Part shown: piece by piece, positions 24,837 through 33,529 of the stretch
Numbering within the stretch: position 1 is the first letter of the stretch
How the letters are laid out: each line of letters opens with the position of its first letter
DNA from: DASXHD01 sp036488725
Lineage (GTDB): Bacteria > Myxococcota_A > Polyangia > Polyangiales > Polyangiaceae
Direction: 5' to 3'
NCBI GenBank assembly: GCA_036488725.1
Contig: DASXHD010000101.1
Location: 77,595-141,594, forward strand
DNA: 64,000 nucleotides
Notes under the pieces: generated by a model
What the model was told of the DNA's origin: nothing
Database searches by the model: none
The model's input: only the letters and a program-made list of their open reading frames with translations
Program-made: the position numbers and the translations under genes

Positions 24837-25907
24837 ATGACGACCATCCAATCGCGAAAGGCCGATCACCTTCAGCTCTGCGCCGAAGGCGACGTCGGGT
24901 TTCGCGGGCAAGGAACGCTGCTCGACGGCGTTCGCCTCGTCCACGACGCGCTCCCCGATCTCGCCGAGTCCGACATCGACACGAGCGTCGAGGTCTTCGG
25001 CAAGAAGCTTCGCGCGCCGATCCTCATCGCGGCGATGACCGGCGGCACCGACGAAGCGGGGCGCGTGAACCGCGATCTCGCGGCGATCGCCGAGGCCCGC
25101 GGTTACGCGTTCGGACTCGGGAGCCAGCGCGCGATGGTCGTGCGTCCGGACACGAAGACGACGTTCGGCGTGCGCGACGTCGCCAAGAGCACCGTCGTCT
25201 TCGGAAACGTCGGCGTCGTTCAAGCGCGCGCGATGTCGTCGGCCGACGTGCAAGCGATGGTCGACTCGGTCGGCGCCGACGCGCTCTGCATCCATTTGAA
25301 TCCGGCGATGGAGCTCGTTCAGCCCGGCGGCGATCGCGATTTTCGCGGAGGGCTCGAGACGATCGCGCGTCTCTGTCGCGATTTGCGCGTTCCGGTCATC
25401 GTCAAAGAAACCGGATGCGGCATCTCGCCGTCGGTCGCGCGCCGTGTTCTCGAAGCGGGCGCGCGCGCCATCGACGTGTCGGCCGCGGGCGGAACGTCGT
25501 GGGTCGGCGTCGAGACGATCCGCGCCGAGCAGCAAGGCGACGCGAGAGCGCGCTCGCTCGGCGAAGCGTTTTGGGACTGGGGAATTCCGACGGCCGTCTC
25601 GGTCGCCTCGGTCGCGAAGCTCGCCGCTCCGAAAAAAGCGCTCGTCATCGCGACCGGCGGCGTCGGCTCGGGTCTCGACGCGGCGCGCGCGATCGCGCTC
25701 GGCGCCGGACTCGCCGGAATCGCGCGGCCTGTGCTCAAGGCGCTACGAGAAGGAGGGCCCGACGGCGCGACCGCGTTCCTCGACGGCGTCGAGCACGAGC
25801 TCCGCACGGCGATGCTCCTCACGGGAAGTCGCGACGTCGCCGCGCTCCAGCGCGCGCCGCGCGTGCTCTCGCGCGAGCTCATCGGATGGCTCGAGCAGTG
25901 TGAATGA
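24837..25907 (+). CDS. fni: Type 2 isopentenyl-diphosphate delta-isomerase
   Basis: FMN- and NAD(P)H-dependent enzyme interconverting IPP and DMAPP, 356 residues, the normal length. Family signatures are SRKADHLQLC at the N-terminus, MTGGTDEAGRVNRDLA, FGLGSQRAM, LCIHLNPAMELVQPGGDRDF, VKETGCGISPSVAR, the phosphate-binding part DVSAAGGTSW and ATGGVGSGLDAARAIALGA. In this genome it supplies DMAPP for the isoprenoid genes downstream (polyprenyl synthase, squalene synthase). Type 2 isomerases usually go with the mevalonate pathway, and HMG-CoA reductase and mevalonate kinase are indeed nearby. Confidence 0.97.
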   Translation: MTTIQSRKADHLQLCAEGDVGFRGQGTLLDGVRLVHDALPDLAESDIDTSVEVFGKKLRAPILIAAMTGGTDEAGRVNRDLAAIAEARGYAFGLGSQRAMVVRPDTKTTFGVRDVAKSTVVFGNVGVVQARAMSSADVQAMVDSVGADALCIHLNPAMELVQPGGDRDFRGGLETIARLCRDLRVPVIVKETGCGISPSVARRVLEAGARAIDVSAAGGTSWVGVETIRAEQQGDARARSLGEAFWDWGIPTAVSVASVAKLAAPKKALVIATGGVGSGLDAARAIALGAGLAGIARPVLKALREGGPDGATAFLDGVEHELRTAMLLTGSRDVAALQRAPRVLSRELIGWLEQCE

Positions 25908-25979
25908 ATTTGGCGCGCGCGCGGCCGAGTTTGGCGCGCCCTGCCCGTCCGTTTGGCCTAAGACCACGCGGTGATTACG
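25908..25979. repeat. Intergenic repeats between convergent genes
   Basis: The 72 bp between the convergent fni and SDR genes hold three TTTGGC copies, two of them in the longer form TTTGGCGCGC (about 25909, 25930 and 25950). Hairpins can form, but there is no classic terminator with a T-tract. The purpose is unknown; shared termination is the simplest reading. Confidence 0.35.
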
Positions 25980-26801
25980 TCATTCACGCGGAGCTTTGGC
26001 GCGCTTCAGGATCGGCGCAAGCTCTCGCGCGGTGCCGCTCCGTACGAGGCTTGGCGCGACGCCGCGGAGCGCGACGGCGAGCCCGAGCTTCGCGGGAACG
26101 ATGACGCGCGTCTTTCCTTCGGCGAGCGCCTCGAGCGTCGCGCGAGCGACTTCGTCGGCGTCGATCGCCGTCTTCCGAGCCGCTTCCGGCATCCGATCGA
26201 GCTCGTCGCCTTTGACGAACTCGGTTCGCACCGCGCCGGGGCATACCGTGAGCACGTGGACGTGCGGCTCGAGCTCGATCGAGAGCGCTTCGCCCAGACC
26301 GACCAGCGCGAACTTACTTGCAGAATACACAGCCTCGCCGGGCACGGGCAGAAGCCCCGCGACCGACGCCATGAAGACCAACCATCCTTCGCCGCGCTCG
26401 ATCATCGACGGGGCGAGCGCGTGCGCGAAGTAGAGCGCGCCGAGCACGTTCACGCGCAAGAGTCTCTCCGCATCGTCGAGATCGTGCTCGACGAGCATGC
26501 GATGTCTGCCGACGCCAGCGTTGAGAATCGCAACGTCGATTCCTCCGAGGAGTGAATTTGCCTTCGCAGTGCAAGAAAGTGCGTCGTGGCGATCTGCTAC
26601 GTCGCAGACGAGGACGTGAGCTTCACCGCCGAGCGCGCGAACGCGCTCTGCGACTTCGTCGAGCTGCGCTTTTCTCCGCGCGATCAGCGCGACGCGTGCG
26701 CCTTCACTCGCGGCGCGCTCCGCGAGCGCGCGTCCGATTCCAGACGACGCGCCCGTGATCAGCACCGAACGTCCGCGAAGAGTGCGTAAACGATTCGACA
26801 T
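25980..26801 (-). CDS. Short-chain dehydrogenase/reductase
   Basis: A 273-residue SDR enzyme. It has the Rossmann cofactor motif TGASSGIGRA near the N-terminus, the NAG motif AILNAGVG, the active-site YSASK with a preceding Ser (MASVAGL), and PG after the catalytic block (VCPGAVRTEF). The start at 26801 (MSNRLRTLRGRSVLITGASS) is chosen over the upstream GTG/TTG-like options. It is divergent from the squalene synthase-hopene cyclase gene, and reductases sit in many hopanoid loci, but its substrate cannot be read from sequence. Confidence 0.92.
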   Translation of the reverse strand: MSNRLRTLRGRSVLITGASSGIGRALAERAASEGARVALIARRKAQLDEVAERVRALGGEAHVLVCDVADRHDALSCTAKANSLLGGIDVAILNAGVGRHRMLVEHDLDDAERLLRVNVLGALYFAHALAPSMIERGEGWLVFMASVAGLLPVPGEAVYSASKFALVGLGEALSIELEPHVHVLTVCPGAVRTEFVKGDELDRMPEAARKTAIDADEVARATLEALAEGKTRVIVPAKLGLAVALRGVAPSLVRSGTARELAPILKRAKAPRE

Positions 26802-26869
26802 CGGCGCGATGTACCGCGCGGCAATCGCTCTTGCAATTGCACGCTGCGCGGGTAACACGGTCGCTTCGC

Positions 26870-29800
26870 ATGCGTAACGTGCTTTTGGGGATCACGCTGC
26901 CGTGGCGTCGGGATGCCCAGAGCGACCGCGCGCTATGTCGGCGACTCCTGCCGCAGGTGTCGCGCACGTTCGCGCTCTCCATCGCGATGCTGCCGCCCGC
27001 GCTGCGCGACGCGATCGGCGATGCGTATTTGCTTTGTCGCATCGTCGACAGCATCGAGGACGACGCGCGTCTTTCGATCGAGCGCCGGCACGCGCTCTTC
27101 GACGCGTTCGATGCGGTGATGGGCGACGACGCGATCGACGAAGGCGTTCTCGAACGCGCCGCGCAGGATGCGGGCGTCGGCGAGACGGCGGCCGAGGCCG
27201 AGCTCTGCGCTCGCTCCGGCGCCGTCCTGCGAGCGTTTCGCGCACACGACCGCGCGCAGCGCGACGCGATTCGTCCGCACGTGCTCGAGATGTCCAAAGG
27301 CATGCGCGAGTACGCGACGCGCGCCGCGAGCGAAGGACGCTTGCGCATCCGCGACATCGCGGATCTCGAGCGCTATTGCTACTTCGTCGCGGGCACCGTC
27401 GGCGGCCTCCTCACGGATTTGTTTTTGCTCGAAGTGCCCGGGCTCGACGCGGCGACGGTCGCCGAGCTCCAGCGGCTCGCCGTTTCGTTCGGGCTCGGAC
27501 TTCAGCTCGTGAACATCGTGAAAGACGTCGCCGAAGATCACGAGCGCGGCGTTTGCTTCATGCCCGTGAGCCTCGCCGAGCGCGAAGGCGTCACGCTCGA
27601 GCGTCTGCTCGCTCCCGAAGAGCGCGCGGCGGCGATGCGCGTCGTCGCGCGCGTGTGCGATCTCGCCGAAGAGAAGCTCCGCGACGCAGAGTCGTACACG
27701 CTCGCGTGGCCCGCCGAGCGTGCGCAGTCGGTCAGGCTCTTTTGCGCGGTGCCGCTCGTCCTCGCCCTCGCGTCGCTACGCGTCGTGCGAGAAGGAACGA
27801 CCGCGCTCACCGCCGGCGCGACGCCCAAAGTCGGCCGGCTCGAGGTCTTCACGACCGTACGCGACGCCATCGGCGCCGCCGGCAGCGATGCCGCGCTCAC
27901 CCAGCTCTTCGCTCGTCACACCCGCTCCCCACTCACATCAGGAAACTCCATGCAGCAGCCGTCGTTGGAACCCAAGCGTGACCCGAACCTTCGCGCCGAG
28001 ACCGATCGTGCGATCGCGCGCGCGCGCACGTGGCTCCTCGGCCAGCAGGACGCGAAAGGCTTTTGGAAGGGCGAGCTCCAGACGAACGTGACGATGGACG
28101 CCGAGGACTTGCTCCTGCGGCAGTTCCTCGGGATTCGGACCGAAGAGCAGACGCGCAAGGCGGCGGTGTGGATTCGTTCGCAGCAGCGCGCGGACGGCAC
28201 GTGGGCGAACGCGTTCGGCGCGCCCGCAGATCTCTCGACGACGGTCGAGTCGTACGTCGCGCTTCGTCTCGCGGGCGACGCGATCGAAGAGCCGCACATG
28301 AAGCGCGCGGCCGAGTGGATTCGCGAGCAAGGCGGGATTCCGCAGACGCGCGTCTTCACGCGCGTGTGGCTCGCGCTCTTCGGACTTTGGGACTGGAAGG
28401 ATCTGCCGATTTTGCCGCCGGAGATGAACCTCCTGCCGCCGTCCATCCCGCTCAACGTCTACGACTTCGCGTGCTGGGCGCGGCAGACGGTCGTCGCGCT
28501 CACGATCGTGATGACCTACAAGCCGGTTCGTCCGATCCCCGGGCTCTCGCTCGGCGAGCTCGGGAGCGCGCGCGCCGTGAAGAAGAACGCGGTCACGTGG
28601 CGCGGGCGCGTGTTCGAAGGAATCGATCGCGTGCTTCGCATTTATCAAAAGCGTCCGCTCGCCGGTCTTCGGGAGCGCGCGCTCGCCGAAGCGGAGCGTT
28701 GGATCGTGCGTCGCCAAGAAGCGGACGGCTCGTGGGGCGGCATCCAGCCGCCGTGGGTCTACTCGCTCATGGCGCTCTCGCTTCGCGGCTACGCGATGGA
28801 TCACCCCGTGATGCGCGCGGGACTCCAAGGTCTCGACGGCTTCACGATTCACGAAGGCACCGAACGTCGCCTCGAAGCCTGTCAGTCGCCCGTTTGGGAC
28901 ACGGCGTACGCGATTCAAGCGCTCGCCGACGCGGGCGTCTCGCCGACCCACGAGTCACTCGTGCGCGGTGTCGAGTGGCTCCTCTCGCAAGAAATCCGTG
29001 TGAAGGGCGATTGGGCCGTTCGCCGCCCGGACCTCGATCCGAGCGGGTGGGCCTTCGAGTTCGCGAACGTGAATTATCCGGACGTCGACGACACCGCCGA
29101 AGTGGTGCTCGCGCTTCGTCGCGTGCTGCACCCCGAGCCGCAGCGCGTCGAGTCGGCGATCGCGCGCTCGGTGCGCTGGATGATCGGCATGCGCAGCAAG
29201 AACGGCGCGTGGGGCGCGTTCGACGCTGACAACGTGCAGACGCTCTGCCGCGACATTCCGTTTTGCGATTTCGGCGAGGTCATCGACGACCCGAGCGCCG
29301 ACGTGACGGCGCACGTGATCGAGGCGCTCGCGAAGGAAGGTCTCGATCAACACCCGGCGACCCAGCGCGGCACCGAGTGGCTGCTTGCGGCGCAAGAGAA
29401 AGACGGCTCGTGGTTCGGACGCTGGGGCGTGAACTACGTCTACGGCACCGGCGCGTCGCTCATGGCGCTCGCCGAAAATGGTCACGACGCAAAATCGGAA
29501 GCGGTGCGTCGCGCGGTCGCGTGGCTCGAGTCGCACCAAAACAAAGACGGCGGCTGGGGCGAGGACGTTCGCTCGTACGACGAGCCGGCGAAGTGGGCAG
29601 GCGTCGGCGAGTCGACCGCGTCGCAAACCGCGTGGGCGCTGCTCGGATTGATCGCGGTCGGCGAGCGGGGACCTGCCGTGGAACGCGGCGTTCGCTGGCT
29701 CCTCGAGACGCAGAAATCCGACGGCCACTGGGACGAGCCGCAATACACGGGCACGGGATTCCCGGGCGATTTCTACATCAACTACCACCTCTATCGGCAG

Positions 29801-29908
29801 GTCTTCCCGATGATGGCGCTCGGTCGTTACGCCGCGGCGCTCGCGGGCAAACCGATCGGGGTCCTCCCGATCCGCGACTACTCGCTCGTGCAGCTTCGGA
29901 CGAACTGA
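26870..29908 (+). CDS. Squalene synthase - squalene-hopene cyclase fusion
   Basis: A single open frame of 1012 residues joining two enzymes. Residues 1-350 are a squalene synthase of the FDFT1-like trans-isoprenyl diphosphate class: D60-D65 in VDSIEDD and D219-D223 in NIVKDVAED bind the two FPP molecules. Residues 361-1012 are a full-length squalene-hopene cyclase with the acid motif DVDD at 738-741 (378-381 counting from Met361) and several QW repeats (QQRADGTW, QEADGSWGG, QEKDGSWFG, QNKDGGWGE, QKSDGHWDE). No stop separates them, yet ATG 27950 has AGGAAA in the right place, so a separate cyclase may also be made. I found no frameshift. Together they would convert FPP to hopene. Confidence 0.93.
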   Translation: MRNVLLGITLPWRRDAQSDRALCRRLLPQVSRTFALSIAMLPPALRDAIGDAYLLCRIVDSIEDDARLSIERRHALFDAFDAVMGDDAIDEGVLERAAQDAGVGETAAEAELCARSGAVLRAFRAHDRAQRDAIRPHVLEMSKGMREYATRAASEGRLRIRDIADLERYCYFVAGTVGGLLTDLFLLEVPGLDAATVAELQRLAVSFGLGLQLVNIVKDVAEDHERGVCFMPVSLAEREGVTLERLLAPEERAAAMRVVARVCDLAEEKLRDAESYTLAWPAERAQSVRLFCAVPLVLALASLRVVREGTTALTAGATPKVGRLEVFTTVRDAIGAAGSDAALTQLFARHTRSPLTSGNSMQQPSLEPKRDPNLRAETDRAIARARTWLLGQQDAKGFWKGELQTNVTMDAEDLLLRQFLGIRTEEQTRKAAVWIRSQQRADGTWANAFGAPADLSTTVESYVALRLAGDAIEEPHMKRAAEWIREQGGIPQTRVFTRVWLALFGLWDWKDLPILPPEMNLLPPSIPLNVYDFACWARQTVVALTIVMTYKPVRPIPGLSLGELGSARAVKKNAVTWRGRVFEGIDRVLRIYQKRPLAGLRERALAEAERWIVRRQEADGSWGGIQPPWVYSLMALSLRGYAMDHPVMRAGLQGLDGFTIHEGTERRLEACQSPVWDTAYAIQALADAGVSPTHESLVRGVEWLLSQEIRVKGDWAVRRPDLDPSGWAFEFANVNYPDVDDTAEVVLALRRVLHPEPQRVESAIARSVRWMIGMRSKNGAWGAFDADNVQTLCRDIPFCDFGEVIDDPSADVTAHVIEALAKEGLDQHPATQRGTEWLLAAQEKDGSWFGRWGVNYVYGTGASLMALAENGHDAKSEAVRRAVAWLESHQNKDGGWGEDVRSYDEPAKWAGVGESTASQTAWALLGLIAVGERGPAVERGVRWLLETQKSDGHWDEPQYTGTGFPGDFYINYHLYRQVFPMMALGRYAAALAGKPIGVLPIRDYSLVQLRTN
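27940..27952 (+). promoter_or_regulatory. Internal Shine-Dalgarno and start for the cyclase half
   Basis: AGGAAACTCCATG: an AGGA element at 27940-27943 and an in-frame ATG at 27950, seven bases after its last G. Translation starting here gives a cyclase of 652 residues, the normal free-standing length, beginning MQQPSLEPKRDPNLRAET. This looks like the remnant, or a working copy, of the cyclase gene's own start, kept inside the fusion. Confidence 0.65.
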
Positions 29909-29913
29909 AAGAA

Positions 29914-30474
29914 ATGAATCCGCTTCTCGTGTGCGCACCGCTCGCCGTGGAGGCGCTTGCCTTGGGCAAGATGGCCGACGTGCGCCTGGTGCGCACCGGG
30001 ATGGGACCTTCTCGTTCGCGGCAAGCGGCCAAGCGGCTCGCGTGCGAGCCCGGACGCGGCGTCGTCGTCGCGGGTTTCGGCGGCGCGCTCGATCCGTCGC
30101 TCGAGCCGGGTGACGTCGTCGTCGCCGACGCGGTGAGCGGTCCGGACGGGCGCTCGTCGTGCGTATCCGAGGCGCTCGCCGACGCGCTCCGCGCCGCCGG
30201 TCTTCGCGTGAAGATCGGGACCATCGCGTGCCGCGATCACATCGTCTCGGGCGACGAACGCCGCGCGCTCTTCGAAGAAGGCGCGTCCGCGGTCGACATG
30301 GAGTCGGCGTGGCTCGCGCCGGGCGCGTCGGGCCGTCCGTTCGCGGTCGTTCGCGCCGTCGTCGACGGTCCGGGCCGCGAGATCTCGCGCGTCCTTCAAA
30401 CTCTGCGCGGCGGCACGCGCGGCTTTCAATCTCTCGCACGCGTCGGGCGCACGCTCGCGCGGTTCGCATTCTAG
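29914..30474 (+). CDS. hpnG: Hopanoid-associated phosphorylase HpnG
   Basis: Nucleoside phosphorylase-like enzyme of 186 residues, a little short. In hopanoid biosynthesis HpnG removes adenine from adenosylhopane to give a ribosylhopane. Matches: MNPLLVCAPLAVEALALGK, VRTGMGPSRSRQAAKRL, VVAGFGGALDPSLEPGDVVV, and the active-site AVDMESAW. The start is 5 bp after the cyclase stop (the fused gene ends at 29908). It is followed by HpnH after 14 bp, in the reverse of the reaction order. Confidence 0.93.
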   Translation: MNPLLVCAPLAVEALALGKMADVRLVRTGMGPSRSRQAAKRLACEPGRGVVVAGFGGALDPSLEPGDVVVADAVSGPDGRSSCVSEALADALRAAGLRVKIGTIACRDHIVSGDERRALFEEGASAVDMESAWLAPGASGRPFAVVRAVVDGPGREISRVLQTLRGGTRGFQSLARVGRTLARFAF

Positions 30475-30488
30475 AAGGAGTCATCCAA

Positions 30489-31490
30489 GTGGGCATTCCG
30501 GTCACTCAGCAGGTCGTTCTCGGCAGCTACCTCCTCAAGAAGAAGCTTTCTCGCACGAAGCGCTTTCCGCTCCTCGTCGAGATCGAGCCGCTCTTCGCGT
30601 GCAACCTCGAGTGCGCCGGCTGCGGCAAGATTCAGTACCCGCCGGAGATTTTGAAGAAGCGTCTCTCGGTCGAGCAAGTGCTCGGCGCGATGGAGGAGTG
30701 CGGCGCGCCGATGGTGTCGATCGCCGGCGGCGAGCCGCTCATCCACCCCGAGATCGACGTGATGGTGAAGAAGCTCCTCGAGCGCGGCACCATCGTCTTT
30801 CTCTGCACCAACGCGCTCCTCCTCGAGCGCAAGATGCACCTCTTCGAGCCGCACCCGCGCTTCTCGTGGACGATTCACCTCGACGGGCTCCGCGAGCGTC
30901 ACGACGCCGCCGTCTGCAAAGAAGGAACGTTCGACAAGGCCGTCGCCGCCGTCAAAGAAGCCAAGCGCCGCGGCTTCCAGGTGACGACGAACACGACCTT
31001 CTTCAAGAGCGACACGCCCGAGGACGTCCGCTCGGTGCTCGACTTCTTGAACAACGAGCTCGGCGTCGACGGGATGATGATTTCGCCGGGTTTTGCCTAC
31101 GAAAAAGCGCCGCGGCCCGACGAGTTTCTCACCGTGCCCGCCGCGCGCAGGCTCTTTCGCGAAGCGTTCAAGAACAAGCGCGACGAGTGGCGTCTCAATC
31201 AGAGCCCGCTCTTCCTCGATTTTCTCGAAGGCAAGACCGAGCTCGAGTGCACGCCGTGGGCGATCCCGAGCTACTCGATCTTCGGCTGGCAGAAGCCCTG
31301 CTACTTGATGTCCGACGGCTACACGCAGTCGTACAAGGAGCTTCTCGAGACGACCGATTGGGACAAGTACGGGCGCGGAAAAGATCCGCGCTGCGCGAAC
31401 TGCATGGCGCACTGCGGGTACGAGCCTTCGGCGGTGCTCGCGACGATGGGGTCGCTCAAAGAATCGATCCGGGCGGCGACCGCGACATGA
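30489..31490 (+). CDS. hpnH: Adenosyl-hopene transferase HpnH (radical SAM)
   Basis: Radical SAM enzyme of 333 residues that adds the adenosyl group of S-adenosylmethionine to diploptene, starting the extended side chain. The iron-sulfur cysteines are C38, C42 and C45 in ACNLECAGCG. The HpnH pattern continues with VSIAGGEPLIHPEI, TIHLDGLRERHD, TTNTTFF and a C-terminal Cys pair in CANCMAHCGYEPSAV. The start is GTG at 30489 with AAGGAG eight bases ahead. Its stop overlaps the start of the prenyl synthase gene by 4 bp (ATGA). The presence of HpnG and HpnH implies extended hopanoids. Confidence 0.97.
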   Translation: MGIPVTQQVVLGSYLLKKKLSRTKRFPLLVEIEPLFACNLECAGCGKIQYPPEILKKRLSVEQVLGAMEECGAPMVSIAGGEPLIHPEIDVMVKKLLERGTIVFLCTNALLLERKMHLFEPHPRFSWTIHLDGLRERHDAAVCKEGTFDKAVAAVKEAKRRGFQVTTNTTFFKSDTPEDVRSVLDFLNNELGVDGMMISPGFAYEKAPRPDEFLTVPAARRLFREAFKNKRDEWRLNQSPLFLDFLEGKTELECTPWAIPSYSIFGWQKPCYLMSDGYTQSYKELLETTDWDKYGRGKDPRCANCMAHCGYEPSAVLATMGSLKESIRAATAT

Positions 31491-32545
31491 GCATGCAGCA
31501 GCAGACCGAGCCGCGCGCGCCGTCGTTCGCGACGCTCGCGCGCGCGACCAAGACGGAGATCGACTCCGCGCTGGCGAAGCTCGCGCACGTCGAGACGGCG
31601 AAGGCGCGTGCGCTCTCGCCGGATGCGGGCGTCGTCATCGAGGCGCTCTTCGAGCTCGCGACGCGCGGGGGAAAGCGGCTTCGGCCCGCGCTCGTCGCGG
31701 CGGCGTACGTCGCGTGCGGCGGCGAGAGCGGTTCGTCGGCCGTCACCGAGGCGGGCGTCGCCCTCGAGGTGCTGCAGGCGTACCTCCTGATTCACGACGA
31801 CTGGATGGACAACGACGACGTTCGCCGCGGAGGCCCGTCGGTCCACGCGGCGTTGCGGCGGCACTTCGGCGAGCGTGCCCTCGGCGACTCGTTTGCGATC
31901 CTCGCGGGCGATTACGCGCAGGGGCTCGCGCTCGACGTGATCTCGCGCGCGCGCGTTCCGGCGCCGCGCATGGTGGCGGCGATGCGCGAGCTCGCGTCGA
32001 TGCTCACCGCGGTCGTCACCGGACAGATCCTCGACGTTCGCGGGAACGCGAAGACGCCGGCCGAGGTCGAGACGATTCATCGTCTCAAGACGAGCAGCTA
32101 CACGACGCGCTCGCCGCTCGCGCTCGGGGCGATCCTCGCGGGCGCGGATCCGGCGGTGTGCGAAGGGCTGCGTGCCGCGGGCGATCCGATGGGCGTCGCG
32201 TTCCAACTGCAAGACGATTTGCTCGGCACGTTCGGCGACCCGAAAAAGACGGGCAAATCTGCGCGAAGCGATTTGCGTCAAGGCAAGCGCACGGCGCTCG
32301 TCGCGGAGCTCTCCGGCCACGACGATCTCCTCGCCCGCGCGCTCGGCGTGGCCGACGCGTCGGACGCGGACGTCGACGCGGTCCTTCGGCTCATGGTCGA
32401 CTCGGGCGCGAAGACGCGCGTCGAAGCACGTCGCGCGGCGCTCGTCGCCGAGGCGTCGTCGAAAATCGAACGTCTGCCGATTTCGAGCGAGGGGAAACAA
32501 CTTCTCTTGGGCGCGGCTTCCGCGCTGGCGGCGCGCGAGGACTGA
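31487..32545 (+). CDS. Polyprenyl (farnesyl/geranylgeranyl) diphosphate synthase
   Basis: A 352-residue trans-prenyl transferase that elongates DMAPP with IPP. The first Asp-rich motif is DDWMD (D104-D108), the second is DDLLGTFGD starting at D243. GGKRLRP binds the substrate diphosphate. Two residues before the first motif lie I and H, with an Ala-Tyr-Leu stretch earlier, which does not settle product length; farnesyl diphosphate is the best guess because the squalene synthase nearby needs it. Translation is coupled to HpnH by a 4-bp overlap, and mevalonate kinase starts 2 bp after its stop. Confidence 0.95.
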   Translation: MSMQQQTEPRAPSFATLARATKTEIDSALAKLAHVETAKARALSPDAGVVIEALFELATRGGKRLRPALVAAAYVACGGESGSSAVTEAGVALEVLQAYLLIHDDWMDNDDVRRGGPSVHAALRRHFGERALGDSFAILAGDYAQGLALDVISRARVPAPRMVAAMRELASMLTAVVTGQILDVRGNAKTPAEVETIHRLKTSSYTTRSPLALGAILAGADPAVCEGLRAAGDPMGVAFQLQDDLLGTFGDPKKTGKSARSDLRQGKRTALVAELSGHDDLLARALGVADASDADVDAVLRLMVDSGAKTRVEARRAALVAEASSKIERLPISSEGKQLLLGAASALAARED

Positions 32546-32547
32546 GA

Positions 32548-33519
32548 ATGACGGTCTCGGGTCGGGCTTGCGGAAAATTGATCCTCGCGGGCGAACATGC
32601 CGTCGTCTACGGCGTACCTGCGGTCGCGCTCGGAATCGATCGCGGCGCACTCGCTCACGCGAAAGAGCTCGCATCGGGGCCCTGCCGGCTCCGCGTGACG
32701 ACGTGGTCGGCGGACGTGAGCGAACGCGACGGCCACGAGCTCGCGCGCGCGTTTCACGCGCTGCTCGGCTCGGTCCGCACCGACGGCGCGCTCGCGCCGG
32801 TCGAGGTCGAGGCGACGACCGAGCTTCCTGCGGGCGGCGGCCTCGGCTGTTCGGCGGCGCTCGGCGTCGCGATCGCGCGCGCGGTGGCGCCCGACGCGAG
32901 CGACGACGACATCCGCGAGCACGCGATGGCTTGGGAGCGCATCTTCCACGGCAACCCCTCGGGCGTCGACGCCGCAGTCGCGACCCTCGGCGGCGCCGTT
33001 CAATTCGTGCGGCAAGACGAGCGCAGCGTGATCGAGACGATCGCGCCGCTCGGATCGCTGGTCTTCGCGATCGGCCACTCGGGGATCGCGTCGAGCACGC
33101 GCGCGATGGTCGAGTCGGTCGCGCGCCAGCGCGCGGAGCGGCCCGCCGCCGTCGAAGCGACGTTCGACGCGGTCCGCGCCGTCGTCGGCGGCGTTCGCGC
33201 GGCGCTCGAAGCGGGCGATCGCGTCGCGCTCGGGCAGCTCCTCGATCAAAACCAAGCGCATCTCGGGACGCTCGCGCTCTCCACGCCGAGCATCGAGCTC
33301 ATGTGCGAGTCGGCGCGCGAGGCCGGCGCGCTCGGCGCGAAGCTCACGGGCGCGGGCGGCGGCGGCTGCGTCGTCGCGCTCGCGGACGGCCGCGCGTCGG
33401 CCGAGCGAATCTTGTCGGCGTGGAAGGCTCGCTCGTTCGAGGGCTTCGTGGCCGAGATCCACACGCGGGGGCGCGCGCACGCACACGATCACGCGGGCTC
33501 CGAGCTCGCTGCTACCTAG
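32548..33519 (+). CDS. mvk: Mevalonate kinase
   Basis: A 323-residue GHMP-family kinase that phosphorylates mevalonate at C5. GHMP motif 1 is near the start (GEHAVVYGVPAVALGIDR). The ATP-binding loop is PAGGGLGCSA (94-103), and the catalytic Asp is D141 in HGNPSGVD, matching the GNPSGxD signature of mevalonate kinases. Motif 3 is KLTGAGGGGCVVAL. The C-terminus has a His-rich tail (AHAHDHAG). It lies 2 bp after the prenyl synthase stop and 10 bp before HMG-CoA reductase, so it is part of the same operon. Confidence 0.95.
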   Translation: MTVSGRACGKLILAGEHAVVYGVPAVALGIDRGALAHAKELASGPCRLRVTTWSADVSERDGHELARAFHALLGSVRTDGALAPVEVEATTELPAGGGLGCSAALGVAIARAVAPDASDDDIREHAMAWERIFHGNPSGVDAAVATLGGAVQFVRQDERSVIETIAPLGSLVFAIGHSGIASSTRAMVESVARQRAERPAAVEATFDAVRAVVGGVRAALEAGDRVALGQLLDQNQAHLGTLALSTPSIELMCESAREAGALGAKLTGAGGGGCVVALADGRASAERILSAWKARSFEGFVAEIHTRGRAHAHDHAGSELAAT

Positions 33520-33529
33520 GAAAAACCGC

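Noticed and set aside
22674..25535. 953-residue open frame antisense to the DUF362 and fni genes
   Set aside because: It runs opposite two well-supported genes, is rich in Arg and Asp with no recognisable domain, and results from the strong GC bias at third codon positions.
26831..26869. Earlier TTG start for the squalene synthase-cyclase fusion
   Set aside because: The extra 13 residues (MQLHAARVTRSLR) add nothing like the family; ATG 26870 is the better start.
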